Shown here: piece after piece, positions 1-6,101 of the stretch | Layout of the letters: every line of letters begins with the position of its first letter | How positions within the stretch are numbered: position 1 is the stretch's first letter | Origin: WRMR01 sp031548645 | Lineage (GTDB): Bacteria > Planctomycetota > Planctomycetia > Pirellulales > Thermoguttaceae | Direction of reading: 5' to 3' | Assembly (NCBI GenBank): GCA_031548645.1 | Contig: JAVBQX010000137.1 | Span: 1-18,757 of the forward strand | Length of the DNA stretch: 18,757 nt | Notes under the pieces: model-generated | The model's input: the letters and a program-made list of their open reading frames with translations, nothing else | Database searches by the model: none | What the model was told of the DNA's origin: nothing | Made by a program: the position numbers and the translations under genes

Positions 1-23
1 TCACTAACCCGTGAGACAAGAAG

Positions 24-40
24 CGTGCTGGGGGAGCACG
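24..40. repeat. Short hairpin with G5 loop
   Basis: CGTGCT (24-29) and AGCACG (35-40) form a perfect 6-bp stem around a loop of five G. No T-tract follows on either strand, so it is not a canonical terminator. It may be the end of an upstream transcript or part of the leader of the Cys-rich gene; the sequence does not decide. Confidence 0.3.
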
Positions 41-72
41 TATCGGGGGGGTCAGAAAACCGATAGGATATT

Positions 73-95
73 TTCGGATGTGGTTTCAATCCGAA
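73..95. promoter_or_regulatory. 7-bp inverted repeat upstream of the Cys-rich gene
   Basis: TTCGGAT (73-79) and ATCCGAA (89-95) are perfect inverted copies separated by 9 bases, about 150 bases before the ATG at 244. It could be an operator half-site pair or an RNA stem-loop. I see no convincing -35/-10 pair beside it, so its role is inferred from position only. Confidence 0.3.
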
Positions 96-243
96 CGGTT
101 CTGCCTCAAACATATTTTTTATTGGTTTGCCGAAAAACGCCGAAAAGCAATTTGTCCCTTGGCTGGAACATCCGTTTCAATTCAAGGGCTGGACATGTTT
201 CGCGGTTGGAATCGGTGAATGTGGAAAAAGGAGAGTTTGTCCT

Positions 244-870
244 ATGAAGTCCAAGTTTCTGATTGTTTCTCTTGCACTGTGTCTGACGCTGAGCGTTTAC
301 GCCCAAGCATACGATTGCGGTTGCAACGATGCCAATCCCTGTAATGCGTGCAATGCTTGCTGCAAGCAAAAATGTGACCTGTTTTCGGGCCTGAAAGGTT
401 TGCTGAAAAACAAACCTTGCTCGCTCAACGCCTGCGGCCCCTGTGACGCCGTCGTCGCTTGTGCCCCGTGCGAACCGGTTGCCTGTGCCCCGATGGCCTG
501 TGCCCCGGCTTGCGAACCGGTTGCCTGCGCTCCGATGGCTTGTGCCCCGGTCGCCGCGTGTGACCCGGTTTGCACCGCCCCGGCTTGCGATCCGGTCTGT
601 GCGCCGCTTGGTTGCGATGCGGGATGCTATGATCCCTGCTGCAATCCCTGCGATCGCCCGGTCCTTCGCGCTATGCAGAAAAGCAAGGCCAACGTGTCCC
701 GCTTCTTCAACGGCCTCTTCGGCTCGCTGAAAGGCTGCGATTGCGGAGTTTGCAACAATCGTGGTTGCAACGCCTGTGATCCCTGCACCGTCGCCCCGAT
801 CGCATGCGATCCTTGCGGCCCGGCCGTCGGTTGCTACAACAACGCCATGCCGACTGCGGTTCCGGAATAA
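244..870 (+). CDS. Cysteine- and proline-rich secreted protein
   Basis: A 208-residue protein of no family I recognise. The start at 244 is chosen because AAGGAG lies about 10 bases upstream and because it opens directly into a Sec-type signal peptide (MKSKF, hydrophobic core, AQA before the mature chain). The mature part has 35 cysteines in about 187 residues, mostly as CxxC, CAPC, CDPC and CAPMAC units alternating with Pro and Ala. The middle holds a duplicated 14-residue unit beginning CEPVACAPMACAP (bases 469-552). Two short Cys-free stretches, around DLFSGLKGLLKNK and the longer MQKSKANVSRFFNGLFGSLK (20 residues, ending at the next Cys), are basic/amphipathic and resemble each other. It stands alone with its own terminator. 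By composition it could be a disulphide-cross-linked envelope or wall protein: planctomycete walls have been reported as proteinaceous and rich in cystine and proline. Metal binding is an alternative. Function is inference. Confidence 0.85.
   Translation: MKSKFLIVSLALCLTLSVYAQAYDCGCNDANPCNACNACCKQKCDLFSGLKGLLKNKPCSLNACGPCDAVVACAPCEPVACAPMACAPACEPVACAPMACAPVAACDPVCTAPACDPVCAPLGCDAGCYDPCCNPCDRPVLRAMQKSKANVSRFFNGLFGSLKGCDCGVCNNRGCNACDPCTVAPIACDPCGPAVGCYNNAMPTAVPE
469..552 (+). repeat. 42-bp tandem duplication inside the Cys-rich gene
   Basis: Two copies of a 42-base unit (469-510 and 511-552) start TGCGAACCGGTTGCCTG and encode CEPVACAPMACAPA and CEPVACAPMACAPV. They differ at only a few bases. 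This looks like a recent in-frame duplication in a protein that can change length by such slippage. Confidence 0.85.
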
Positions 871-970
871 TTATGCTCACACCCATTGGAATTTCCAAAT
901 GCGGAATTTTCAACCGGTTGCGGTAAATTAACCTGAACCTCATGTTCTGACACGAAAACCAGCGAATATA

Positions 971-1005
971 AAAAGCCCATGCGACTCCACCGCATGGGCT
1001 TTTTT
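971..1005 (+). terminator. Rho-independent terminator of the Cys-rich gene
   Basis: AAAAGCCCATGCG (971-983), loop ACTCCAC, CGCATGGGCTTTT (991-1003), followed by more T. A 9-bp GC-rich core flanked by A- and T-tracts about 100 bases after the stop. The A-tract and T-tract symmetry means it could also work on the minus strand, where it would stop transcripts that run leftward through the tRNA from the UroD-like gene. Confidence 0.9.
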
Positions 1006-1139
1006 GTGCGCATTGTCCGCAATTGTGCCGGCGGTCAAATCGTGACAGCCTATACTGAAATACGTGCTGAAAACAAGCGGAATAACTTTGATCTCTTTAT
1101 TTGTCGTCCCCATTCCGCCGGAAACCTGGAGCAGGCGAG
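1006..1139. other. Intergenic stretch, nothing recognised
   Basis: Between the terminator and the tRNA promoter I see no coding potential, repeat or structured element on either strand. Confidence 0.5.
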
Positions 1140-1167
1140 TTGACAGACCGTAATAATCTGCTATAAA
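1140..1167 (+). promoter_or_regulatory. Sigma-70-type promoter of the tRNA
   Basis: TTGACA (1140-1145, perfect -35), a 16-base spacer and TATAAA (1162-1167, five of six to the -10 consensus). Transcription would begin near 1174, leaving a leader of about a dozen bases before the mature tRNA 5' end. Confidence 0.8.
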
Positions 1168-1185
1168 TTAAAGCGCTGTTGATAT

Positions 1186-1259
1186 GGCGGTTTAGCTCAG
1201 TTGGTTAGAGCAGCGGAATCATAATCCGCGTGTCCGGGGTTCGAGTCCCTGAACCGCTA
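1186..1259 (+). tRNA. tRNA-Met (CAU), elongator type
   Basis: A 74-nt cloverleaf: acceptor GGCGGTT/AACCGCT with a terminal G-U pair, D arm GCTC...GAGC with the AGTTGGTTA loop, anticodon stem GCGGA/TCCGC around ATCATAA (anticodon CAT), variable GTGTC, T arm CGGGG-TTCGAGT-CCCTG, discriminator A. CCA is not encoded. It lacks the three G-C pairs of initiator tRNA in the anticodon stem, so it is not tRNA-fMet. A CAU anticodon is also used by the lysidine-modified tRNA-Ile; the overall sequence resembles elongator Met, which I favour. Its 3' end lies four bases from the stop codon of the convergent UroD-like gene. Confidence 0.95.
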
Positions 1260-1263
1260 CTTT

Positions 1264-2592
1264 CTATTTCGCATAATTCTCAAGGACTTCAAACATCGCC
1301 AGGAGATTATCAAGCGGCGTCAAGGCTTGAACGTTGTGGATTGAAGTGAAAACGAACCCGCCTCCGGGGGCAAACGTTTCGATCCTTTCCCGGACTTCAC
1401 GGCGCACCTCATCCGGTGTCCCGAAAGGAAGCGTCTTCTGCGTGTCGACACCGCCGCCCCAGAAAACGAACGTTCGGCCGTATTCCTTTTTCAAGTCCAC
1501 CGCGGTCATCCCGTTCGCGGAACACTGCACGGGGTTCAGTATGTCGAATTCCGCTTCCGCAAACAAATCCAGCAACGGTCGAACGCCGCCGCAACAGTGC
1601 ATGAACGTTTTCCAGTGCGTGTTTTCGTGAATCCAGCCGTTCAGCCGCTTCTGGTAGGGCAGAAACAGCTCCCTGAATGTTTTTTGAGATAGAAACGGGC
1701 CGTTCTGGGTTCCGAAATCCGTCCCGTTGGTGTGGATGAGGCTGACTCGGTCTCCGACGGCCCCGTGAAGGCGTTTCAGGTTTTCAATGGCGATTTCCAC
1801 TTGTTTTTCGAAAATCGCATGAATATAATTTTTCCTTGAGGCAAGGCTCATGTACCATTCGGCGACGTCGCGGATTCCTTTCGGATGCTTCAAAAACGGC
1901 CCCGGCACCATCGCGACATCACCGAAAGACAGCCCGCCGAAACCGCAGAACAGGGCACGATTCGTCGTTTCATAAAGCCTTTTCGATTCCCGGGCGTAAT
2001 GTTCCAATTCGACGCCCCCGATCGGGACGAATTCTTCGAGGTTGTCCCGCGGGTCAAGTTTATCCTCGTCAATCGGCTCCTGGCGGTCGACGCTGTCGAA
2101 AAAATATCCCTTGTCCGGCATGACGGCGCTCGGTCGACATTGGGTATCGCCACAGGGATACTGGTACAAATGACCGTTCGTTTCATGGATCGTATTGAAA
2201 CCGGCGGGGACAAGAACCGGCGTTCCGTCGTGGAGTCGGAATTCCTTGAAATCCCGCATCGGGTAGCCGTACATGGTTCCCGTTCCCGCAAGAGAGACCG
2301 TGTCACTGCGAAGGATCGCGGCCAGATCGTCGGCGATTTCGCCCAGCATCTGGCAGGGCTCAACCACTTTCACCGGCGTACCCGGTTTGTCCAGGCCGAA
2401 ATGCCGGCGCAACCGGTAAACGATGCTGACATGTATTCCCGTCTGTCCGCAACCGCCGAAGTCAATCGCCAACCGATCCGGTTCGATGTGCCGGCAAGTC
2501 AGGTCAATGCGTTCACGGGAGGTCATCTTCCCGACGTCATCGTTTTTTGGAGTTGCTTGAATGTTATCCGGTAAAATCGGCGCGTTTGACAT
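1264..2592 (-). CDS. Uroporphyrinogen decarboxylase (URO-D)-like methyltransferase family protein
   Basis: A 442-residue protein of the URO-D / MtaA-CmuA superfamily, cytoplasmic (no signal peptide). The C-terminal half carries the family's signature order: a TDFGTQNGPFLSQKTFREL-like strand-helix (about 291-309), then MHCCGG (331-336) whose H-x-C (H332, C334) matches the zinc-binding motif of corrinoid-dependent methyltransferases, then VFWGGGVDTQ (376-385) and TSIHNVQALTP (416-426). True HemE is shorter, about 350 residues, and lacks this Cys/His motif, so haem synthesis is unlikely; methyl-group transfer to or from a corrinoid protein or thiol is the better guess, but no corrinoid protein is nearby. 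The start at 2592 has GGGGAA five bases upstream on the minus strand. It lies downstream of the regulator at 2925-4124 on the same strand, separated by transposase debris, so co-transcription is uncertain. Confidence 0.88.
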   Translation of the reverse strand: MSNAPILPDNIQATPKNDDVGKMTSRERIDLTCRHIEPDRLAIDFGGCGQTGIHVSIVYRLRRHFGLDKPGTPVKVVEPCQMLGEIADDLAAILRSDTVSLAGTGTMYGYPMRDFKEFRLHDGTPVLVPAGFNTIHETNGHLYQYPCGDTQCRPSAVMPDKGYFFDSVDRQEPIDEDKLDPRDNLEEFVPIGGVELEHYARESKRLYETTNRALFCGFGGLSFGDVAMVPGPFLKHPKGIRDVAEWYMSLASRKNYIHAIFEKQVEIAIENLKRLHGAVGDRVSLIHTNGTDFGTQNGPFLSQKTFRELFLPYQKRLNGWIHENTHWKTFMHCCGGVRPLLDLFAEAEFDILNPVQCSANGMTAVDLKKEYGRTFVFWGGGVDTQKTLPFGTPDEVRREVRERIETFAPGGGFVFTSIHNVQALTPLDNLLAMFEVLENYAK

Positions 2593-2837
2593 GGATGTTC
2601 CCCGAATGAGAATAAAGATGTAATAATATTAGAGCAGTTAGTAAGTTGGGCTGGAGTTTTTCCGCTCCCGTCGCTACGGTTTCACCACTTGACTCCACGC
2701 CGGCTTTTAATTCGCCCTATAGGGCAAGCAAGTTTCGTCGCGTTATTTGAATTCGACGGGTAAATCGCCGATCAATTCCTTTTCGATTTGTTCCAATGAC
2801 TTGTCTTGGGACTACATTGACACTTTACCCCCATTTT
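2593..2837. other. Intergenic debris between regulator and UroD-like gene
   Basis: No intact gene. It holds a perfect 12-bp palindrome GCCCTATAGGGC (2714-2725). On the minus strand there is an orphan C-terminal-like scrap whose last residues would read SLEQIEKELIGDLPVEFK before a TAA; an in-frame stop lies just upstream of it, so it is at most a relic. Together with the transposase scrap next to it, this suggests a decayed insertion. A promoter for the UroD-like gene must lie here if it is not read from the regulator, but I see no clear one. Confidence 0.45.
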
Positions 2838-2920
2838 ATCCTTTTTCAGGATCGCGACCAGCAGGTAAACGCTCACGCCGATCCAGAGTTGCGTCTTGAC
2901 CGCGCTTTCGCTCATCCAGC
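2838..2920 (-). pseudogene. Fragment of an IS4-family transposase
   Basis: Reading the minus strand from 2918 down gives WMSESAVKTQLWIGVSVYLL and then VAILKK. This matches the conserved late segment of IS4-type DDE transposases (commonly SENAVKTQIWIAVSVYVLVAI-KK). The match stops abruptly at about 2841 and nothing upstream is kept, so fewer than 30 codons survive. The fragment begins only a few bases after the stop of the AraC-type regulator. No intact inverted repeats or target duplication could be identified. Confidence 0.7.
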
Positions 2921-2924
2921 GGAC

Positions 2925-4124
2925 TCAAAAGGAATGTTCCCGCCGAAATTGAGTCATTGTTTTACCGATGCGTTTTTTGAAAATACGTCCCAGGTAACTT
3001 TCGTTTTCAAAACCGCAGAGACCGGTGATTTCCGAAATGGAAATATCGGATTCGCTTAACAATGCACAAATGCGGTTGAATCGAACCCGCATGATTTCAT
3101 CAATGACCGAACGCCCCAGGGAGGCTTTGAAGTGGATTTGCAACAGGCGTTGCGAAATGCCAAGATGGCGAGACACATCGCCGACATTGATGCCTATTCC
3201 CGAGTTGATTCTGATGAACTCTATGGCGGCCACGACAATCCTGTCCTGAAAAAGAACGGCTTCGGTACTCCTTCGGCTGATGACCTGCATCGGATCATAA
3301 GACAGGACGTTTTTTTTCCTCACTTTGCGTTCGATAAGCGAATGGAGAAGATGAGCCGCTAGAAATCCGCCTTTTTCAGCATTGGCGAGAATGCTCGACA
3401 TGGGGGTGCTGGCCGTTTCGCAGATCATTTCATCATTGTCGACCCCCAGGACCTGGACTTCGAAAGGAACATCAATCCCGGCCATCATGCAGGCGTCGAG
3501 GATTTGCCGCCCCCGGGCATCCATCGCGGCCATGATTCCGACCGGTTTGGGAAGCGTGTTCAACCATTCGATCATGAACCGTTGTTCCACCCCCCAGTCT
3601 TTTTTTTGATTTTCATTCAATTCGGGGTAAACGTGGCAATGATAACCGGCTTTTTTGACATACCCGGCAAAGGACTCTTTTCGAAATCGTGACCAGTTGC
3701 TGTCCTGGACATCATCAACAAAAGCGAAATGCCGGACCCCGCGATTGACATAATACTCCGCTCCCATTCGACCGATGGCCGCACCATTGGCGTTGATCCG
3801 ACAAAAACGGGAGAAAGGGTGGTTTGAATCGACAAAATTATCATGGGGATCGACCAGCACGACATGTATTCCCGAATCAAGTGTTTGCATGACCAATTTT
3901 TCAACCCAGGGTTGTTGATCCGCCTCCACGATGATTCCGGTGGCGCCCCAACTTTTCAAATCATTCAACCACTGTTCCCCCGGACGTCCTTCGTAAAGAT
4001 GAATTTGCCAAGGTCCATAAAGACGTTCAAATTTCAAGATTCCCTGAAGCTTGTCCCGGCTGGCTTTAATCGAGGAGAGAAAGGAAAGAATCACCTGGGG
4101 GATTTTGCTGCGTTTTTTTGCCAT
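2925..4124 (-). CDS. XylR-like AraC-family transcriptional regulator with sugar-binding-type sensor domain
   Basis: A 399-residue cytoplasmic regulator. Residues about 10-290 look like the LacI/periplasmic-binding-type sensor of E. coli XylR: ATGIIVEADQQPWVEKL (61-77), GIHVVLVDP (85-93), GAEYYVNRGVRHFAFV (121-136) and GVDNDEMICETASTPMSSI (227-245), the last being typical of sugar-responsive members. Residues about 297-399 form the AraC double helix-turn-helix: INVGDVSRHLGISQRLLQIHF and ISISEITGLCGFENESYLGRIFKK. The length equals that of XylR-type regulators. AGGAGA lies ten bases before the ATG at 4124. It is divergent from the DUF1559 / lipoprotein / GH36 operon, so it most likely controls those genes, and perhaps itself, in response to a sugar released by the alpha-galactosidase. 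The ligand is unknown. Confidence 0.9.
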   Translation of the reverse strand: MAKKRSKIPQVILSFLSSIKASRDKLQGILKFERLYGPWQIHLYEGRPGEQWLNDLKSWGATGIIVEADQQPWVEKLVMQTLDSGIHVVLVDPHDNFVDSNHPFSRFCRINANGAAIGRMGAEYYVNRGVRHFAFVDDVQDSNWSRFRKESFAGYVKKAGYHCHVYPELNENQKKDWGVEQRFMIEWLNTLPKPVGIMAAMDARGRQILDACMMAGIDVPFEVQVLGVDNDEMICETASTPMSSILANAEKGGFLAAHLLHSLIERKVRKKNVLSYDPMQVISRRSTEAVLFQDRIVVAAIEFIRINSGIGINVGDVSRHLGISQRLLQIHFKASLGRSVIDEIMRVRFNRICALLSESDISISEITGLCGFENESYLGRIFKKRIGKTMTQFRREHSF

Positions 4125-4241
4125 GAACCATCATTCTCCTGACGCACATGCTTGCACATGGGAAATTTTGGACGACTAAATGTCAAGCAGGTTTTCCATG
4201 CCGATGAGGCTCATGTGATTTCCGGACGATAGCATATAATC

Positions 4242-4270
4242 ACATTGTAACGAATTCGTTCATTAATGTA
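4242..4270. promoter_or_regulatory. Candidate operator in the divergent control region
   Basis: A perfect 12-bp palindrome AACGAATTCGTT (4249-4260) sits inside a longer imperfect inverted repeat, with ACATT at the left edge and AATGT at the right edge. It is about 120 bases from the regulator start and about 90 bases before the -35 of the operon promoter. AraC-type proteins often bind direct repeats, so binding by the adjacent regulator is inferred from position. A TATAAT at 4235-4240 lies beside it but has no good -35 partner. Confidence 0.45.
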
Positions 4271-4358
4271 AAGAAATGTCGTTAAAACGGCGTATCTCTT
4301 TGTTTTTCAAGAAGATGGGGTATTCGCGAAAGTGTTGTTTTTCATGCGCAAAAATATC

Positions 4359-4387
4359 TTGACTCCCCGTGTCGGAAGCGCTAGACT
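4359..4387 (+). promoter_or_regulatory. Sigma-70-type promoter of the DUF1559-GH36 operon
   Basis: TTGACT (4359-4364), a 17-base spacer and TAGACT (4382-4387). Transcription would begin near 4394, leaving a leader of roughly 95 bases before the ATG at 4490. Confidence 0.6.
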
Positions 4388-4489
4388 GACAATGCTGACG
4401 GTCCCGCTATTTATGTAAAATCCACCAATCCATTTACATATTTCGTTTTCACCCGCGGCGTTTTTCGCAGCTCTACAAGGAGAATCATC

Positions 4490-5545
4490 ATGAACCGTAA
4501 ACTTTTTGCGATAAAAGCGTTTACATTGGTTGAGTTACTTGTCGTGATAGCCATCATAGGGATTTTGATCGCTCTTTTGCTCCCGGCCGTTCAAGCCGCA
4601 CGGGAAGCCGCTCGAAGGATGTCATGCACGAACAATTTGAAGCAGATCGGTCTCGGTTTGCACAACTATCACGATTCACACAATGCTTTGCCGGCCCTTT
4701 CCGCTTCCGACATCACGCGCGTTGAGCCGGGGGGGTACTTCGGGAGCAATGACTGGTACTCGCCGGAAAAAGCAATTCTCCCGTTCGCCGAACAGGCGGC
4801 CATTTACGAGTTGATCAAAGACATACTTGACCAGAAAACACAATTTTATGTCCGTCCCCCCTGGGGCGACGGCGTTCCTTCGGAAAATCCGCCGACCTTT
4901 TGGCTTCCTTTGAACGGTCGCTTCATTTCCAACTACCTTTGTCCAAGCGACGGTCTTGGGGGTAAAGATTTTCCGGCCAATCCGAACGAATCGGACGCCG
5001 CCAATCAGGTGAGACTCTATAAGGTGAATTACCTCCCGTTTGCCAATTGCGCCAATGAAGTCCACATGTATTGGGAACTTCACGAACCCTTTGTCGGACG
5101 CGGTTTCCCGATCGGTGAAAAAGGCCCGTTCGGCGTCCGAAAATGGCGTTCGATGGCAAATTTCGTCGATGGCCTGAGCAACACGATCATTTACGGGGAA
5201 TTCCTGACCGGCCAAAGCGAGAATCGTGCCTATGGCAAACCCTGGAGCTTGAGAGCGGGGCAAATGATGATCTTCAGCGCTTCGACTCCCAACTCCAAAA
5301 GTCCCGACCTCCAACCCCCCTATAGCGGATATTGCGGACCGGAAGACAATCTCCCCAGCATCAATCTTCCTTGTACCGCCGTGGGAGACGACGGATGGAC
5401 GCCCAATGCCGCCACTCGAAGCCGGCATACCGGTGGAGTCAATGCGCTTCGCGGCGACGCGTCCGTTCATTTCGTTTCGGACACGGTCGATTCCAATACA
5501 TTTTTCCAAACGGTGCAAATCGCGGATGGAAAAACGGGCTTGTAG
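4490..5545 (+). CDS. DUF1559 protein with prepilin-type N-terminal leader
   Basis: A 351-residue member of the DUF1559 (SBP_bac_10-type) family that is hugely expanded in Planctomycetes. The first 11 residues end IKA-F and run into FTLVELLVVIAIIGILIALL (11-30), the type IV pilin / pseudopilin cleavage and membrane segment; the residue before the cut is Ala instead of the usual Gly. PAVQAAREAARRMSCTNNLKQ follows, the hallmark of the family. Near the C terminus the normal H-x9-D-G motif reads H313...D323-A324, so its final Gly is replaced. AAGGAG lies seven bases before the ATG. It is the first gene of a three-gene set with a lipoprotein and an alpha-galactosidase. The family's role is unknown; a pseudopilin-like cell-surface structure or export function has been suspected. 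Confidence 0.95.
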   Translation: MNRKLFAIKAFTLVELLVVIAIIGILIALLLPAVQAAREAARRMSCTNNLKQIGLGLHNYHDSHNALPALSASDITRVEPGGYFGSNDWYSPEKAILPFAEQAAIYELIKDILDQKTQFYVRPPWGDGVPSENPPTFWLPLNGRFISNYLCPSDGLGGKDFPANPNESDAANQVRLYKVNYLPFANCANEVHMYWELHEPFVGRGFPIGEKGPFGVRKWRSMANFVDGLSNTIIYGEFLTGQSENRAYGKPWSLRAGQMMIFSASTPNSKSPDLQPPYSGYCGPEDNLPSINLPCTAVGDDGWTPNAATRSRHTGGVNALRGDASVHFVSDTVDSNTFFQTVQIADGKTGL

Positions 5546-5582
5546 GAAAATTTTTCTGCTTGTCTTCAAGGAGAACATTACC

Positions 5583-6038
5583 ATGAATAGACGAACGGTA
5601 TTTGTCATCGCGACTTTGTTTTTCGCCTGCTGTTTTATAGTCAGCGGCTGTCGTCGGGATGGACTGGATCGTGTTCCGGTGGAAGGGAATATTACGCTGG
5701 ATCGAAAATCCGTCCGCGACGGGTATATTACATTTAAACCGCAAACGGGAACGAGTTGTCCCGACGTTTCAGGACAGATCAAGGACGGAAAATACAGGAT
5801 TTCCCGCAATGACGGCCCTGTGGTCGGATCCTATACGGTGGGAATCGTTGCTTCGGAACCGACGGGCCGAACGGTGAAAGCCCCCATGACGGGAATCGAA
5901 TCCCCGGAAATGAAACAAGTCATCCCCGCGGAATATACGGGAATCATGGGACGTTCTTCGCTGACCGCAACGATCAAGAAGGGAAAAAACGTCGTCAATT
6001 ACGATCTCTCCTCGGCTGGCAACGGTTCCAAAAAATAA
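5583..6038 (+). CDS. Small carboxypeptidase-regulatory-like lipoprotein
   Basis: A 151-residue lipoprotein. MNRRT, a hydrophobic core and the lipobox V20-S21-G22-C23 indicate SPase II processing and membrane attachment at Cys23. The mature part (VEGNITLDRKSVRDGYITF, then GQIKDGKYRI, GSYTVGI and a final VVNYDL strand) has the short beta-strand pattern of transthyretin / carboxypeptidase-regulatory-like domains, often found as the gene right after a DUF1559 gene in Planctomycetes. The start at 5583 is chosen for its AAGGAGA at 5568-5574 and for the signal peptide; upstream in-frame codons overlap the preceding gene. The gap to the DUF1559 stop is 37 bases, so they are probably co-transcribed. 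A partner role on the surface for the DUF1559 protein is inference. Confidence 0.85.
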   Translation: MNRRTVFVIATLFFACCFIVSGCRRDGLDRVPVEGNITLDRKSVRDGYITFKPQTGTSCPDVSGQIKDGKYRISRNDGPVVGSYTVGIVASEPTGRTVKAPMTGIESPEMKQVIPAEYTGIMGRSSLTATIKKGKNVVNYDLSSAGNGSKK

Positions 6039-6101
6039 GCATGTTATGGTAACTGCCGCGGGAAAGTCAACTTTGAAATCAACAAATTCAAGGAAAAAAT
6101 C

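Noticed and set aside
469..552. Short direct repeats that could look like a CRISPR array
   Set aside because: Only two adjacent 42-bp copies, in frame inside a protein gene, with no spacers.
1186..1259. Initiator tRNA
   Set aside because: The anticodon stem lacks the three consecutive G-C pairs and the 1-72 mismatch of initiators.
1264..2592. HemE uroporphyrinogen decarboxylase
   Set aside because: Longer than HemE and carries the H-x-C methyltransferase-type motif instead; no haem genes nearby.
4235..4240. TATAAT as operon promoter
   Set aside because: No acceptable -35 at 15-19 bases upstream; the pair at 4359-4387 is better.
4676..5809. Long minus-strand open frame (377 codons)
   Set aside because: Antisense to the DUF1559 and lipoprotein genes, which have clear family motifs and ribosome sites.
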